Below, one piece after another: positions 33,085 to 43,239 of a stretch of 64,000 bases of DNA; position 1 is the first letter of the stretch, and each line of letters begins with the position of its first letter. The stretch is from positions 4,120,333-4,184,332 of the forward strand of contig CM039465.1 in the NCBI GenBank assembly GCA_022414725.1. The letters run 5' to 3'. Position numbers and translations under genes: made by a program. The DNA comes from Microglena sp. YARC (Eukaryota; Chlorophyta; Chlorophyceae; Chlamydomonadales; Chlamydomonadaceae). The notes beneath the pieces are model-generated. The model did not search any database, was not told where the DNA came from, and saw nothing but the letters and a program-made list of their open reading frames with translations.

Positions 33085-33231
33085 ATGTTGAGTGCAAGGA
33101 GCGCCAAAATGGAAGCTGTTCTCCTAACTGCCGTGGGTGTGGCAATAGCTGTGTCCACAAGATATGTCTGGAGGCTTCTAAACAGGGGGAGGAAGGCTGC
33201 TCGGTTGAAGACAAGCAGTGGCATGTGGGTG
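33085..33231 (+). pseudogene. Decayed cysteine-rich (CXC/tesmin-like) ORF fragment
   Basis: The frame ending at the TGA around 33229-33240 reads ECKERQNGSCSPNCRGCGNS and CVHKICLEASKQGEEGCS, ending GDMM. The C-x5-C-x3-C-x2-C-x3-C pattern with GCGN resembles the CXC zinc-binding repeats of tesmin/TSO1-like proteins and of some transposon-encoded proteins. It has no start or partner repeat, so I treat it as a remnant. Confidence 0.35.
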
Positions 33232-33239
33232 ACATGATG

Positions 33240-34095
33240 TAAACACCACCTTCTCATGTTTTTGTGACAGTGTGTTTGCATGAGTGTGTTCGTTAGCATG
33301 TGTGTGACTGTGTTTGCATGTGTGCGTTGGTTAGAGTGTGTCTGAGACTGTGTGTTTGCTTGTGTGTGTGACCATGCTTGCATGTGTGTGTTGGTCAGTG
33401 TGTGAGACTGTGTGTTTGCTTGTGTGTGTGACTGTGTTTGCATGTGTGTGTATGTTGGTTAGTGTGTCAGTGACTGTGTTTGCATGTGTGCATTTGTTAG
33501 AGTGTGCGTGTGTACGACTGTGTGTTTGCTTGTGTGTGTGATTGTGTTTGCATGTGTACGTTGGTTACTATGTGAGACTGTGTGTTTGCTTGTGTGTGTG
33601 TGTCTGTGTTGGCCTGTGTGTGTATGTTGGTTAGCGTGTGTGACTGTGTTTGCATGTGTATGTTGGTTACTGTGTGAGACTGTGTGTTTTCTTGTGTGTG
33701 TGTGTGTCTGTGTTGGCATGTGTATGTATGTTGGTTAGTGTGTGTGACTGTGTTTGCATGTGTATGTTGGTTTGTGCATGTGACTGTGTTTGCTTGTTTG
33801 TCTTGGTAAGAATGTGTTAGGGAGACTGTGTGTTTGCATGTAACCGTGTGACTGTGTTTGCATGTGTATGTTGTTTAGTGTGTGTGGCTGTGTGTTTGCA
33901 TGTTTGTGTGTTGTTTAATGCATGTGTGACTGTGTTTTTGCATATGTATGTATGTTGGTGAGTGTGTGTGTGACTGTGTGTTTGCATATGTATGTATGTT
34001 GGTGAGTGTGTGTGGCTGTGTGTTTACATTTGTACGTTGGTGAATGTGTGTGTGGCTGTGTGTATGCATGTGTGTGTTGGTTAGTGTGTGTTGTC
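33240..34095. repeat. TG-rich minisatellite
   Basis: Variable 35-60 bp units of TGTGTGACTGTGTTTGCATG and TATGTTGGTTAGTGTGTG. Cysteine/valine-rich frames are artefacts. Confidence 0.9.
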
Positions 34096-34189
34096 AGACT
34101 GCCGGCATCATATGATATCATGTTTCCGTTCCCTATGGATATGTGGTGGGCCTATGGAGGCCCAGGCGATTCAGGAGTTGTTTAAAAGG

Positions 34190-34450
34190 TTGAGAGGTTG
34201 ATAAAGTTGGTTGAGTGGTGAAGAGGGTTGAGTGGTGAAGAGGTTGATGAAGTTGGTTGAGAGGTTGATGAATTTGGTTGAGAGGTTGATGAAGTTGGTT
34301 GAGAGGTTGATGAAGTTGGTTGAGAGGTTGATGAAGTTGGTTGAGAGGTTGATGAAGTTGGTTGAGAGGTTGATGAAGTTGGTTGAGAGGTTGATGGACT
34401 TAGTTGAGAGGTTGATGAAGTTGGTTGAGAGGTTGATGAAGTTGGTAACT
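34190..34450. repeat. 27-bp minisatellite GTTGATGAAGTTGGTTGAGAG
   Basis: About ten near-identical units, giving a false EKLVERLMKLV-like frame. Confidence 0.95.
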
Positions 34451-34489
34451 TATGTTAACCTCTTTGACTTCTCAATCTTTGGGTGGTTT

Positions 34490-34560
34490 GCCCCAGTGCA
34501 AGCATGCAAGCTGGCCCCCTCAACGTTCTATTTATTCGTTTATTTTTTATTTACCTCTCA
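34490..34560 (+). mobile_element. Family A element, sense, diverged
   Basis: TTTGCCCCAGTGCAAGCATG, CTGGCCCCCTCAACG and a TATTTATTCGTTTATTTTTT tail. The hairpin is lost. Confidence 0.55.
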
Positions 34561-34664
34561 ATCTTCTTTTTCACCATCTCATCTGTCTAACATCCTTGTT
34601 GTTCCCTCTGTCGTTTGATCAGGAAAAATGAGCCCATATGATCTGTTGTAGCCATGACTCTGCC

Positions 34665-35765
34665 CAGCCCCCCCCCCCCCCCCCCCTCCCCCCCTCCCCC
34701 CCCTCCCCCCCCCACCATCAGGAAAAAGGAGCCCCTCTTCTCTTTGATAGCTATGCCTCTGCCTCTCCCACCCCCCGCCCCCATCCCCACACCCACCATC
34801 TGCCTTTCCCACCCCCCTCCCCCAACCCCAACCCCACACCCACACCCACCATCAAGAAAAGGGAGCCCCTCTGCTCTGTGGTTGACATGACTCTGCCTCT
34901 CCTGCCCCCATCCCTCACTCCCACCCCCTCCCCCACACCCACACCCACACCCACACCCACACCCACACCCACACCCACACCCACACCCCACACCCACCAT
35001 CAGGAAAAGTAAGACCCTCTGCTCTGCTGTAGCCATGCCCCTGCTTCCGCCACCCCCATTCCCCACCCCCACCCCCATCCCCACCCCACCCCCCACCCCC
35101 ACCCCCATCCCCTCCCCACCCCCACCCCCACCATCAGGAAAAGGGAGCCCCTCTTCTATGTGGTTGCCATGCCTCTGCCCCTCCCACCCCCTTCCCCGCC
35201 CCCTCCCCCTCCCCCACCTCCACCCCCACCATCAGAAATGGGAGACCCTCTGCTCTGCTGTAGCCATGCCCCTGCCCCTGCCTCCGCCTCTCCCATCCCC
35301 CACCCCCCACCCCCACCATCAGTAAAAAGGAGCCACTATGATCTGTAGTAGCCATGCTTCTGCCTCCCCCTCCCCCACCCCCCCCCCATCCCCCACCCCC
35401 GCCATCAGGAAAAGGGAGTACCTCCTCTATGTGATGGCTATGCCTCTGCCTCTCCTGCCCCCATTCCTCCCCCCCTCTCCCCCTCCCCCACACCCACACC
35501 CACCATCAGGAAAAGAGAGCCCCTATGCTCTGTGGTTGCCATTCCTCTGCCTCTCCTCCCCCCATCGCACACACCCATCCCCCACCCCCTCCCACACCAA
35601 CACCCACACCCACCATCAGGAAAAGGGAGCCCCTATGCTCTGTGGTAGCCCACCCCCACCCCCACCTTCACCCCAACACCCACACCCACCTTCACCATCA
35701 CCCCCACCCTCACCCCCATCCCCACCATCAGGAAAAGGGAGCCCCTCTGCTCAGTGGTAGCCAAG
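34665..35765. repeat. C-rich minisatellite with AGGAAAAGGGAGCCCCTCT units
   Basis: About eleven units of 80-120 bases: ACCATCAGGAAAAGGGAGCC, CTCTGTGGTTGCCATGCCTC, then CCCCAC tracts of varying length. Confidence 0.9.
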
Positions 35766-35849
35766 TGCGAAGCTCGATGGTTCATAGAAGAACTGCGGGT
35801 GAGGTCTGCATGTACGCTTGTCAATGACTGCCTTTGCACATGTTACCAC

Positions 35850-36187
35850 ATTTTACACATGATGGCACGTTAGTAAATTTTACATGTGTTATTACATTTT
35901 ACACATGTTGACATGTTATTACATTGAACACATGGTAGTACATTTTACACATGTTGACATGTTAGTACATTTTACACATTTTACACAAGGTATTACATTT
36001 TGCACAAGTTAGTACATTTTATACATGTAATTACATTTTAGCAATGTTAGTACATTTTACTCATGTGAGTACATTTTACACATGTTCACATGTTGGTACA
36101 TTTGAGCAATGTTAGTACAAAATGCACATGTTTGTTCATTTTACACATATGATTACATTTGCACATGTTGATATGTTAGTGCATTTT
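35850..36187. repeat. TTAGTACATTTTACACATG minisatellite, left part
   Basis: About thirteen units of 19-33 bases. The array resumes at 37021-37110, on the other side of the inserted element. Confidence 0.9.
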
Positions 36188-37020
36188 TAGGGTTGGGCCG
36201 ACGTATGAACGTATACTCATACGTTTATAAGCTCATACGTATATATACGCCGTATATTTTTTCTCGAAACGTATGAGTATAAACGTATAAAAACGTATGA
36301 GTTGTACTTCATAAAGTTCCCGGCACTTCACTTTCTTGGTTTTCATTCAATTTATCATTTAGATAGCTCATCGGAAAGCTGTTGAGCCTCCTCTATCACA
36401 ATATGCAATGCAATTAATCTTTCACACCTACCATTTTGTTTAAATGTGGCCTGCAGTTTGATTTAGATAGCCAGGATGGCACACATATCAGAGCGCCACC
36501 TAGCCTTCCATTCCACAAGCTGTGCTCCTAAGTGGGCTTGAAGGATTGATGGTGCAAGCCTAGTGCAATGTGAAGATGGACAATATTGCAATATAGTTAT
36601 ATACTTATATTATTATAACCTGTAGCTGACTCACAGAGCTGCCTAGAAGCTGCTGCACAATTGGTCTGAAACCAGTAGCTGAATTAGGGAGCTGCGTATA
36701 AATACTGATGTGAACATGGGCAATATTATTATTGGCATTGAATGGATCCCTTAGCTTGGCACCGCGCTTCTTGGTCGACGCGATTTCTGACCGTGATTTA
36801 TTTTTCTGAGATTTGGACAAACTAAAATTGCCAGAATATGTTTTGAGAGTTGAAATTTGAAGCCAGTGAAATTAGCAATGCGGCAATACCTTTAAACCCA
36901 TGTAACTGTCTTTTCCCAAGAAGTGCAATGATTACTCATACGTTTATATGCATACGTTTATACGTTCATATGTTTATACGGCATATAACAATGAAAAATT
37001 ACGTTTGCTTCCCAACCCTA
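36188..37020. mobile_element. hAT-like non-autonomous element, 833 bp
   Basis: Terminal inverted repeats are TAGGGTTGGG and CCCAACCCTA. The flanking 8-mers are TGCATTTT (36180-36187) and TACATTTT (37021-37028), 7 of 8 identical. Both ends are loaded with subterminal ATACGTTTATACG-type repeats (36210-36300 and 36930-36990), as hAT transposase-binding regions are. No transposase ORF. It splits a minisatellite that continues on both sides, though that repetitive flank weakens the duplication evidence. Confidence 0.7.
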
Positions 37021-37121
37021 TACATTTTACTCATGTTGACATTTTAGTTTATTTTACAGATGTTATTATATTTTACACGTGTTGACATGTTAGTACATTT
37101 TACACATCTTTCAGTTTTTAG

Positions 37122-37179
37122 TATGTTTACAACTTTCTTGGGCGCTCAGTAGTCCGCGCCCTTGGAGGAGATCACCCAG
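37122..37179 (+). CDS. Candidate exon, possibly of the Sel1-repeat gene
   Basis: Bounded by CAGTTTTTAG and GTATCA. Reads YVYNFLGRSVVRALGGDHP in phase 0, leaving one base. Its exit phase does not match the exon at 37935, so another exon would be needed. Confidence 0.25.
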
Positions 37180-37239
37180 GTATCAAAAGGACTTCAGGCG
37201 TTATTCATATGTCTATCTTTCATTATCAGAATCATAATC

Positions 37240-37934
37240 ATGGTTTAATTGTATTATGGAGCCTGAGGGTCTGCTCGGGTGTAGTGGGTGGGTGGGTTGG
37301 TGAGGGGGGTGAAGGTGTGTGTGGGATGGGGGGGGGGCTTGACCCCAGGCTCGATTGCTTTAGGAACCGCTGGGGACCAGAATTCAAAACTCGCATCCAA
37401 ACGCGTTGCACGCACGCGTTTTTCCCGCCCAACTGCCGCCCGTGCGAAGCTGGGCGCGAAGGTCGAGATGACGCCCAGCCTGGCGTCTAGCCTGGATGTA
37501 CCTTCCAGGACATCCACCAATTACACCCTGGGTGTAACCGACTAACGGTTACAGATTCGTACTTGTCTCGTCGACCCCTTCTTGATGGTGTACCTCCCGC
37601 GCAAAAATTCGCAATGGAAAGGAATTTACACAAAGTATAAATAAAGTTGGAAAAACGGTTGGACCCCCCCCACCCCCCACCCCCACCCATCCGTATCTCA
37701 GCCCCCCCCTGGGTGTATCGACATGATTTTGACGGTATCGACATGTGCTCGCGATTCTCTATCCATGTATAAGATGCGGTACAAAATATGATTCCTTGCC
37801 CCCCCTCGCACATCTACACACATACACACACGCACGCACATATGCACACACGCACATACCCACAAATATACACGCATATATACACACACATACACTCCCC
37901 CCCCCCACCCACCCACACACACACACGCACACAG
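37240..37934. other. Unassigned sequence with C-rich and CA-rich tracts
   Basis: G-rich at 37280-37340, poly-C at 37660-37710 and (CA)n at 37810-37933. I see no convincing exon. Confidence 0.4.
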
Positions 37935-39682
37935 GTTGCAATGAATGGTGATGATGATGCCATGATCAAAGTGGGCCACATGCTGCTGTCTGGATATGGA
38001 ATTAAGCAAGATCCCAAAGAAGCTGCCAAATGGATGAGAGAGGCGTGGTGAGACACTTTTTTGCATTTGGGTCACTATTTGTATGCCACGCTTGGTGTGG
38101 CTTGTTGTGGCTTGGCTTGGTTTGGTTTGATCACATGTTATATCAGCCTTGGTGTGGCTTGGTGTGGCTTGGCATGGTTTGGTTTGATCACATGTTACAT
38201 CAGCCTTGGTGTGGCTTGGTGTGGCTTGGCTTGGTTTGATCTGGTTTTGTTTGATCACATGGTATATCAGCCTTGGTGTGGCTTGGCTTGGTTTGATCTG
38301 GTTTGGTTTGACCACATGGTATTTCAGCCTTGGTGTGGCTTGGCTTGGTTTGATCTGGTTTGGTTTGATCACATGGTCTTTCAGCCTTGGTGTGGCTTGG
38401 CTTGGTGTGGCTTGGCTTGGTTTGATCTGGTTTGGTTTGATCACATGGTCTTTCAGCCTTGGTGTGGCTTGGTGTGGTTCGGCTTGGTTTGGTTTGATCA
38501 CATGGTCTTTCAGCCTTGGTGTGGCTTGGTGTGGCTAGGCTTGGTTTGATCTGGTTTGGTTTGATCACATGGTATATCAGCCTTAGAGGAGTAAACATGG
38601 GTAGTATAAACTCTACTACACCACACTCCTGAGAATTAAATGATCACTGTAGCATGTACTCAGGGCCCCCGTCGGTAAAATGATTGTTTGGGGTCAACTC
38701 ATCAATGCTTTTTCTTTTTAAGCCCTTCCTGAACTGTAACACTGTATCAACAAACAACACTGTATTAACACTACTACACCACACTCCTGAGCACAGAATG
38801 CAATCAGATGCAGACAGCTTAAAGAGAGTTTAAAGAGATCCTGCCTTGAGTCATACGAATATTGGTATATCATCCTTCAGGTAGTAAACATGGGCAGTAT
38901 AAACACCAATATACCACACTCCCGAGCACAGAATGCAATCAGATGAAGACAGCTTCAGGAGAGTTTAAAGAGATCCTGCCTTGAGTCATACGTCCATTCT
39001 CACAAAACTGTGCACAACCATCTACCCAACGCATGTGTGATGTATATATCATTGTTACGCTTACCATGTCTGCCATGGTGACTTTCCCTAGCTGCGGCGT
39101 ACAGGAGGGTCCCCTTAACACCACGCTTGTAGTTTGACGCAAGTACGAGCACAACAAGTAAATCAGATAAACCAGTTGGAGTTCCAACCAAGCACCAGAG
39201 TAGTGCGGTTCAGATACAAGTCGACCTCCACGAAAAAAATCGAATTGGATGCTGATGAAAGCGCGTGCAAATGCGAACGCATGCATCTGTCTAATTTCTC
39301 GAGCAGCGCAGTTTTCGAGGAGATGTGTGGCTTCCAGGGTTGGTGTCGGTTGGTGTCGGTTGGCTTCTGAGAGGCGGCAGTTGACCCGGAGGGTGGCCGG
39401 TGACCACCTAAACCCAAAACCCTAAACACTAGCCAGTGCAAACTCTAAACACTAGCCCCTCCATGCGTTATCTTTGTCTTCTTCATTGTGACAGGGCGAT
39501 TCAGAACCACGAAACGCCAGGTCACAGCAGTGGCCAGGATAGTCTTCCTTAAGCACTTACATGTCTAGGATTCTGCCGTTCCAACCACCTCCTGTCAAGG
39601 ATTCAGCCGTTACAACCACCTCCCCTTGAGGGCTGCCCCCTTCAACCTTACGCCTTATAATAAGGCGTACCATTTTGTTTGT

Positions 39683-39737
<55 letters not shown>

Positions 39738-39815
39738 TTCGGGATTTATTTTATTCATTTATTCATTCATTCATTCAAAGTCCATTCATTCAAAGTTCAT
39801 GCATTCAAAGTTCAT

Positions 39816-39846
<31 letters not shown>

Positions 39847-40615
39847 CGGCATTGTTGCAGGGCCATTCAGAGCTACTAATAGCCGGGTCACAGCAGTGTC
39901 AAGGATTGTCACAAACAGTCGCACAACTATCTGCCCAACTCACATTTATTTATGTATCATTGTTGCTCAACACATATGGATATACTATTATTGTTGCAGG
40001 GCCATTCAGAGCTACTAATAGCCGGGTCACAGCAGTGTCAAGGATTGTCACAAATATTTGCACAACTATGTGCTCAACACACAGTTATTTACAATTGTTG
40101 CTCAACACATATTTCGATGTTGCTCACTGTTGCTCACTGTTGCTCAACACATATTTATTTACCGGTATATATATCATTGTTGCAGGGCCATCCAGAACTA
40201 CAAAGAGCCAGGCCAAAGCAGTGTCCAGGATAGTCTCCCCTCTAAGTACCCACCTGTCAAGGATTCTGCCGTCCCAACTCTCTCCCTTGGGCATAACAGC
40301 CAAAGAGGCATCCGCTCTTCATCTCACAGCACAACTGCTGTGAAAACTGCTTCTGCTGGTGCTGGTGCTGGTGCTACTGCTACTGATTTGAAAACTGCTG
40401 CCGATCGTGTGTCTACCTTGGAGCATGCCCGAGAGCCCTCCACGGAAGACCCAAGCTCAAGTCCGGAGTGTGGCATGCCGGATAAGAGGGGGGTGCTGGT
40501 GAGGCGTGCGTATGATTATTTAGGCTTTCGAGGACTCACGACGCAGTCGGAGGATGAATCGTACTACTCAAGCATGGTTCGGCCCCGTCGGTCGAGACGT
40601 TCCCTAGACTGGTGA
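37935..40615 (+). CDS. Sel1-repeat protein, last two exons
   Basis: Exon 37935-38047 (acceptor CACACAG, donor GTGAGA) reads VAMNGDDDAMIKVGHMLLSG and then YGIKQDPKEAAKWMREA. This is one Sel1-like (TPR-related) repeat with its usual A...G.ML..G.G...D...A..W pattern. It leaves TG, which the terminal exon 40186-40615 completes to tryptophan (W-AIQNYKEPGQSS). That exon continues with a serine/threonine/alanine-rich, probably disordered tail of about 140 residues. The TGA lies at 40613-40615. Sel1 repeats form alpha-helical scaffolds for protein contacts. Upstream exons were not identified, so the length and partner are unknown. Confidence 0.65.
38060..38585. repeat. 60-bp minisatellite CAGCCTTGGTGTGGCTTGG
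   Basis: About nine units joining TTGGTGTGGCTTGGCTTGGT and TTTGATCACATGGTCTTT, in the Sel1-gene intron. Confidence 0.95.
38590..38990. repeat. Duplicated 130-bp block with a family B copy between
   Basis: GAGCACAGAATGCAATCAGA through GATCCTGCCTTGAGTCATAC occurs at 38792-38860 and 38923-38992. The family B fragment (GGGCCCCCGTCGGTAAAATG) is at 38663-38740. Confidence 0.7.
39496..40075 (+). repeat. Three decayed copies of the terminal Sel1 exon's 5' edge
   Basis: GTGACAGGGCGATTCAGAAC at 39489, and TTGCAGGGCCATTCAGAGCT at 39854 and 39995. Each is followed by 40-50 bases matching the exon at 40186. Confidence 0.85.
39608..39850 (+). mobile_element. Family A element, sense, with long (TTTA)n tail
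   Basis: CTGCCCCCTTCAACCTTACGCCTTATAATAAGGCGT (core and hairpin), then TTTA units running up to the decayed acceptor at 39854. Confidence 0.7.
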
Positions 40616-40713
40616 ATGAATAAATAAATACATAAATAAATAAATGTAACGCCTTATTACGGGGCGTGAGGTTGAGGGGGCCAGCCCGTTTGCTTGCACT
40701 GAGCCAACCACCA
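40613..40713 (-). mobile_element. Family A element, antisense, abutting the Sel1 stop codon
   Basis: The A/T tail (TGAATAAATAAATACATAAA) starts within a few bases of the TGA. Then come hairpin ACGCC-TTATTAC-GGGGCGT and the core to CACTGAGCCAACCACCAAG. Confidence 0.75.
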
Positions 40714-40734
40714 AGGCCCCTTGCTCCTGACACA

Positions 40735-40816
40735 TCAATAAATACGTGGATGCCTTATTACAAGGCGTGAGGTTAGGGGGGCCAGCCAGTTTGCTTGCAC
40801 TGGGGCCAACCACCAA
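40735..40816 (-). mobile_element. Family A element, antisense
   Basis: Hairpin GCCTTATTACAAGGC and full core to GGGGCCAACCACCAATAAGG. Confidence 0.75.
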
Positions 40817-40829
40817 TAAGGGGTGCTCT

Positions 40830-41225
40830 TCAATGCTCAAGTCCTGTCAGCTTGGCAGTGTATGAGTGGTACTACATTAGCTTGGTGCGACCTTGTAGGT
40901 TGAGGCGCCACTGGATTGGTGACCACCCAAGCTCAAGGCCAGAATGTGGCATGCCAGAGAAGACAGGGCTGCCAGTAATGCAGGCGTATGGGTATCTAGG
41001 CTTTCAAGGACTCACCACTCAGTCGTAGCATGAGTGGTACCACACTAGCTTGGTGCGACCTTGTCAGTTGAGGCGCTCCCTGGATTGCTGACCACCCACG
41101 CTCAAGGCCAGAGTGTGACATGCGAGTGACGAGGGGGCTGCCAGTGATGCAGGCGTATGGATATCTATGCATTCAAGGACTCACCACTCAGTTGTAGCAT
41201 GAGTCGTACTACAATGGCATGGTAC
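40830..41225 (+). repeat. Two to three tandem copies of the Sel1 terminal exon's 3' part
   Basis: About 165-bp units carrying CCAAGCTCAAGGCCAGAATG, GTATGGGTATCTAGGCTTTC and AAGGACTCACCACTCAGTCG, matching 40460-40610. Frames are broken. Confidence 0.85.
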
Positions 41226-41235
41226 CACCCCGAAG

Positions 41236-41345
41236 AAAGTGCGATGAGAATCGCACAATTAATTTATCACTGTAGCACGCCTGGGCCGGTAAAACGATTG
41301 TCTGGGATTCAGTTCATCAGTGCTTCTTCTTTTTAGCCGCTCCTG
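41236..41345 (+). mobile_element. Family B dispersed repeat with 5' hairpin
   Basis: Hairpin GTGCGATGAGAATCGCAC at 41238, then GCCGGTAAAACGATTGTCTG and a CTTCTTCTTTTTAG tract that looks like a splice acceptor. Confidence 0.65.
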
Positions 41346-41372
41346 ATATTATGGTTACTATTATGAATGCAG

Positions 41373-41451
41373 CTTATGGTATTCATGACAGCGATGATCC
41401 AGAGTGGGCTGCGGCAAAGTCGCTCATTCAGCATCAGATCTTCACCACCTT
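41373..41451 (+). CDS. Candidate exon, gene unknown
   Basis: Bounded by GAATGCAG and GTAAGA. Reads YGIHDSDDPEWAAAKSLIQH then QIFTT, composition unlike the surrounding repeats. Phase 1 in, 2 out; the exit phase suits the candidate at 45600. Confidence 0.3.
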
Positions 41452-41534
41452 GTAAGAAGTGGATGCATCTACCTGTGCTCCTCGGCTATGAACATGTTGT
41501 GCTCCAAAGGGCTTAAGTGCCTGGTATACAGGTC

Positions 41535-41733
41535 CCATTTGCATTGTTATTTTGGGGGGTACTCATGGTAGCTTCCCGCCAGCTCCAGTAGCCAGCCTTT
41601 GGGTCAAACCCAAAGCTTTCAGCTGCATTGGAATGTCCGTACTGTCAGCTGCCAGGCGCACTATGCTCATGTAGTAGTTGTAATAGGGAGCTGACTAGGA
41701 GCCGCTATGCGCAGCCCCAAAATAAACAATGGT
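41535..41733. mobile_element. Fold-back MITE-like element
   Basis: CATTGTTATTTTGGGG on the left pairs with CCCCAAAATAAACAATGG on the right. Arms continue imperfectly for about 45 bases (AGCTTCCCGCCAGCTCC / GGGAGCTGACTAGGAGCC). Confidence 0.65.
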
Positions 41734-41799
41734 ATGCAGCAGTGTACTTCAGGAGGACCCCCAGGTATGCTGCCTGAGACACAACCAATTGTATAGCCT

Positions 41800-41937
41800 G
41801 CATCCTGCGACACAACGGACCCTTCCTTCTGGTCAATGGACCCTCCCCACATTGCGTCCTACGATACAACAGACCCTTCGGCGTTGCGTCTGCGACAGAG
41901 GACGTAGCGTCTTGAACAACCCTGGTACGCAGGTCCG
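41800..41937. mobile_element. Family E repeat, single copy
   Basis: GCGACACAACGGACCCTTCC, CGTTGCGTCTGCGACAGAGG and the end CTTGAACAACCCTGG. Confidence 0.5.
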
Positions 41938-42204
41938 AGTTAAGCCTGAGACAAAGACAAGATTGTATAAAGAGACTCTGAAGAGACTGAATACAAAACA
42001 ATCGTGCCCTTAAGGGCCCAACTGCTAAGGCCCTGTCAGAGACTCTATGTGCAAAACTATGCTGGGAGTTAGGGATGAGGCACCTTGCGATGTCGTGTGT
42101 GGACGTAGCTGAACTGAGGCAACACGATTAGATCCCTCAATCATGCCCTATGAGGGACTGTCTATTGGTATGCTGAGCATTGGGGCCTTCACCTCCCAAA
42201 GTTG

Positions 42205-42327
42205 TTTTTGGTTGTTTGGGGTTCAGTTCATCAATGTTTTTTCTTGTTAAGCCTTTCACATCAAGTTCTGTCAAGTCCCTTCAGCCTATATGGCCTACCC
42301 CTGGACTGTAACATACATACACCTCCT
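42205..42327 (+). mobile_element. Family B dispersed repeat
   Basis: GTTTGGGGTTCAGTTCATCA through CCTGGACTGTAACATACATA. Ends just before the hAT-like element. Confidence 0.65.
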
Positions 42328-42343
42328 GGAAGGCCGCTATATG

Positions 42344-43231
42344 TAGGGCTGTCAATATCGTACGGTATTTTCAATTACCGTACGATATATCGTGATATAT
42401 CGTACGATATCGATACCGTACGATATTGTATACCCTTTTTGGGGGAAATCAGTAGAAGGCCAAGGGGATATAACAGGAAATACCGTTTACACGTCCATAC
42501 ACTTAAAATCAAGTCAAATGAACCAATACTGAGGGAGATAGAAAACACGGTAATATCGTGGTCTATTACCGTGCGATATATCGTGATCTATCGTACGACA
42601 TAAGGCGATATACTGAATTCCAGACCCAGCGCAAGGAAATCCAGGCAAATCTGCTAATCATACCACTAGACCAAACTACACTTCCACTGGTAGCCCCAAA
42701 CTACGCTTCCACCCATAGCACCCACCCTATAGCACCTGAAGTGCATGGGAAATCACGCTCACCACTCGCATTGCTGCTGATGCCATGGTGAGCGTGCTGC
42801 CCTCGAGAGCATCTGCAAGCGAGCAAAAGTGTGCGCGCAGTAAGGTGTGTCTGCCTGCCGGAATCGAACGCGCGACACCCGAAGAATATGGCGTAGGAGT
42901 CTTAGCCAACGTGAAATAAGCTACTGTTTCAACAAGGACGATATATATCGTACGATACTGAACAAGGTAAACACCAGTATGATATATTCCGGTAAACACG
43001 ATATATCGTAATCGGGAGAAGATCGAGTCCCACTGCCGGAAGATAGTGGGTTCGGAGTCCGTTCCCTCGGGGGCGGTGGTGTTTCCACTGCCAGGATAAG
43101 TGCCCATTGTAATCTTTCTTCGTACGATGAAATAACATATAATATCGCTTCACATAATAAGCATACCGTACGATATATCGTACAATACACAATATAATAA
43201 ATATCGTACGATATAAAGCTTGACAGCCCTA
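42344..43231. mobile_element. hAT-like non-autonomous element, 888 bp
   Basis: Perfect 12-base terminal inverted repeats TAGGGCTGTCAA / TTGACAGCCCTA. The flanking 8-mers are GCTATATG (42336-42343) and GCTGTATG (43232-43239), 7 of 8 identical. Both subterminal regions are packed with ATATCGTACGATAT palindromes (42355-42430, 42560-42610, 42935-43015, 43160-43215). No transposase; the interior includes a tRNA-like segment. Confidence 0.8.
42850..42925 (-). tRNA. tRNA-like segment inside the hAT-like element
   Basis: On the minus strand GTTGGCTAAGAC (D-loop-like) is followed by GCGTTCGATTCCGGCAGGCA (B box and 3' stem). The 5' acceptor strand does not pair, so this is a fragment or pseudogene. 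Confidence 0.35.
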
Positions 43232-43239
43232 GCTGTATG

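Noticed and set aside
34232..34618. Leucine-zipper-like frame of LVERLMK repeats
   Set aside because: Exact 27-bp minisatellite; the open frame follows from the unit being a multiple of three without stops.
37698..38501. 267-residue minus-strand frame rich in KPNQIKPSQATPS
   Set aside because: Translation of the 60-bp minisatellite in the Sel1-gene intron.
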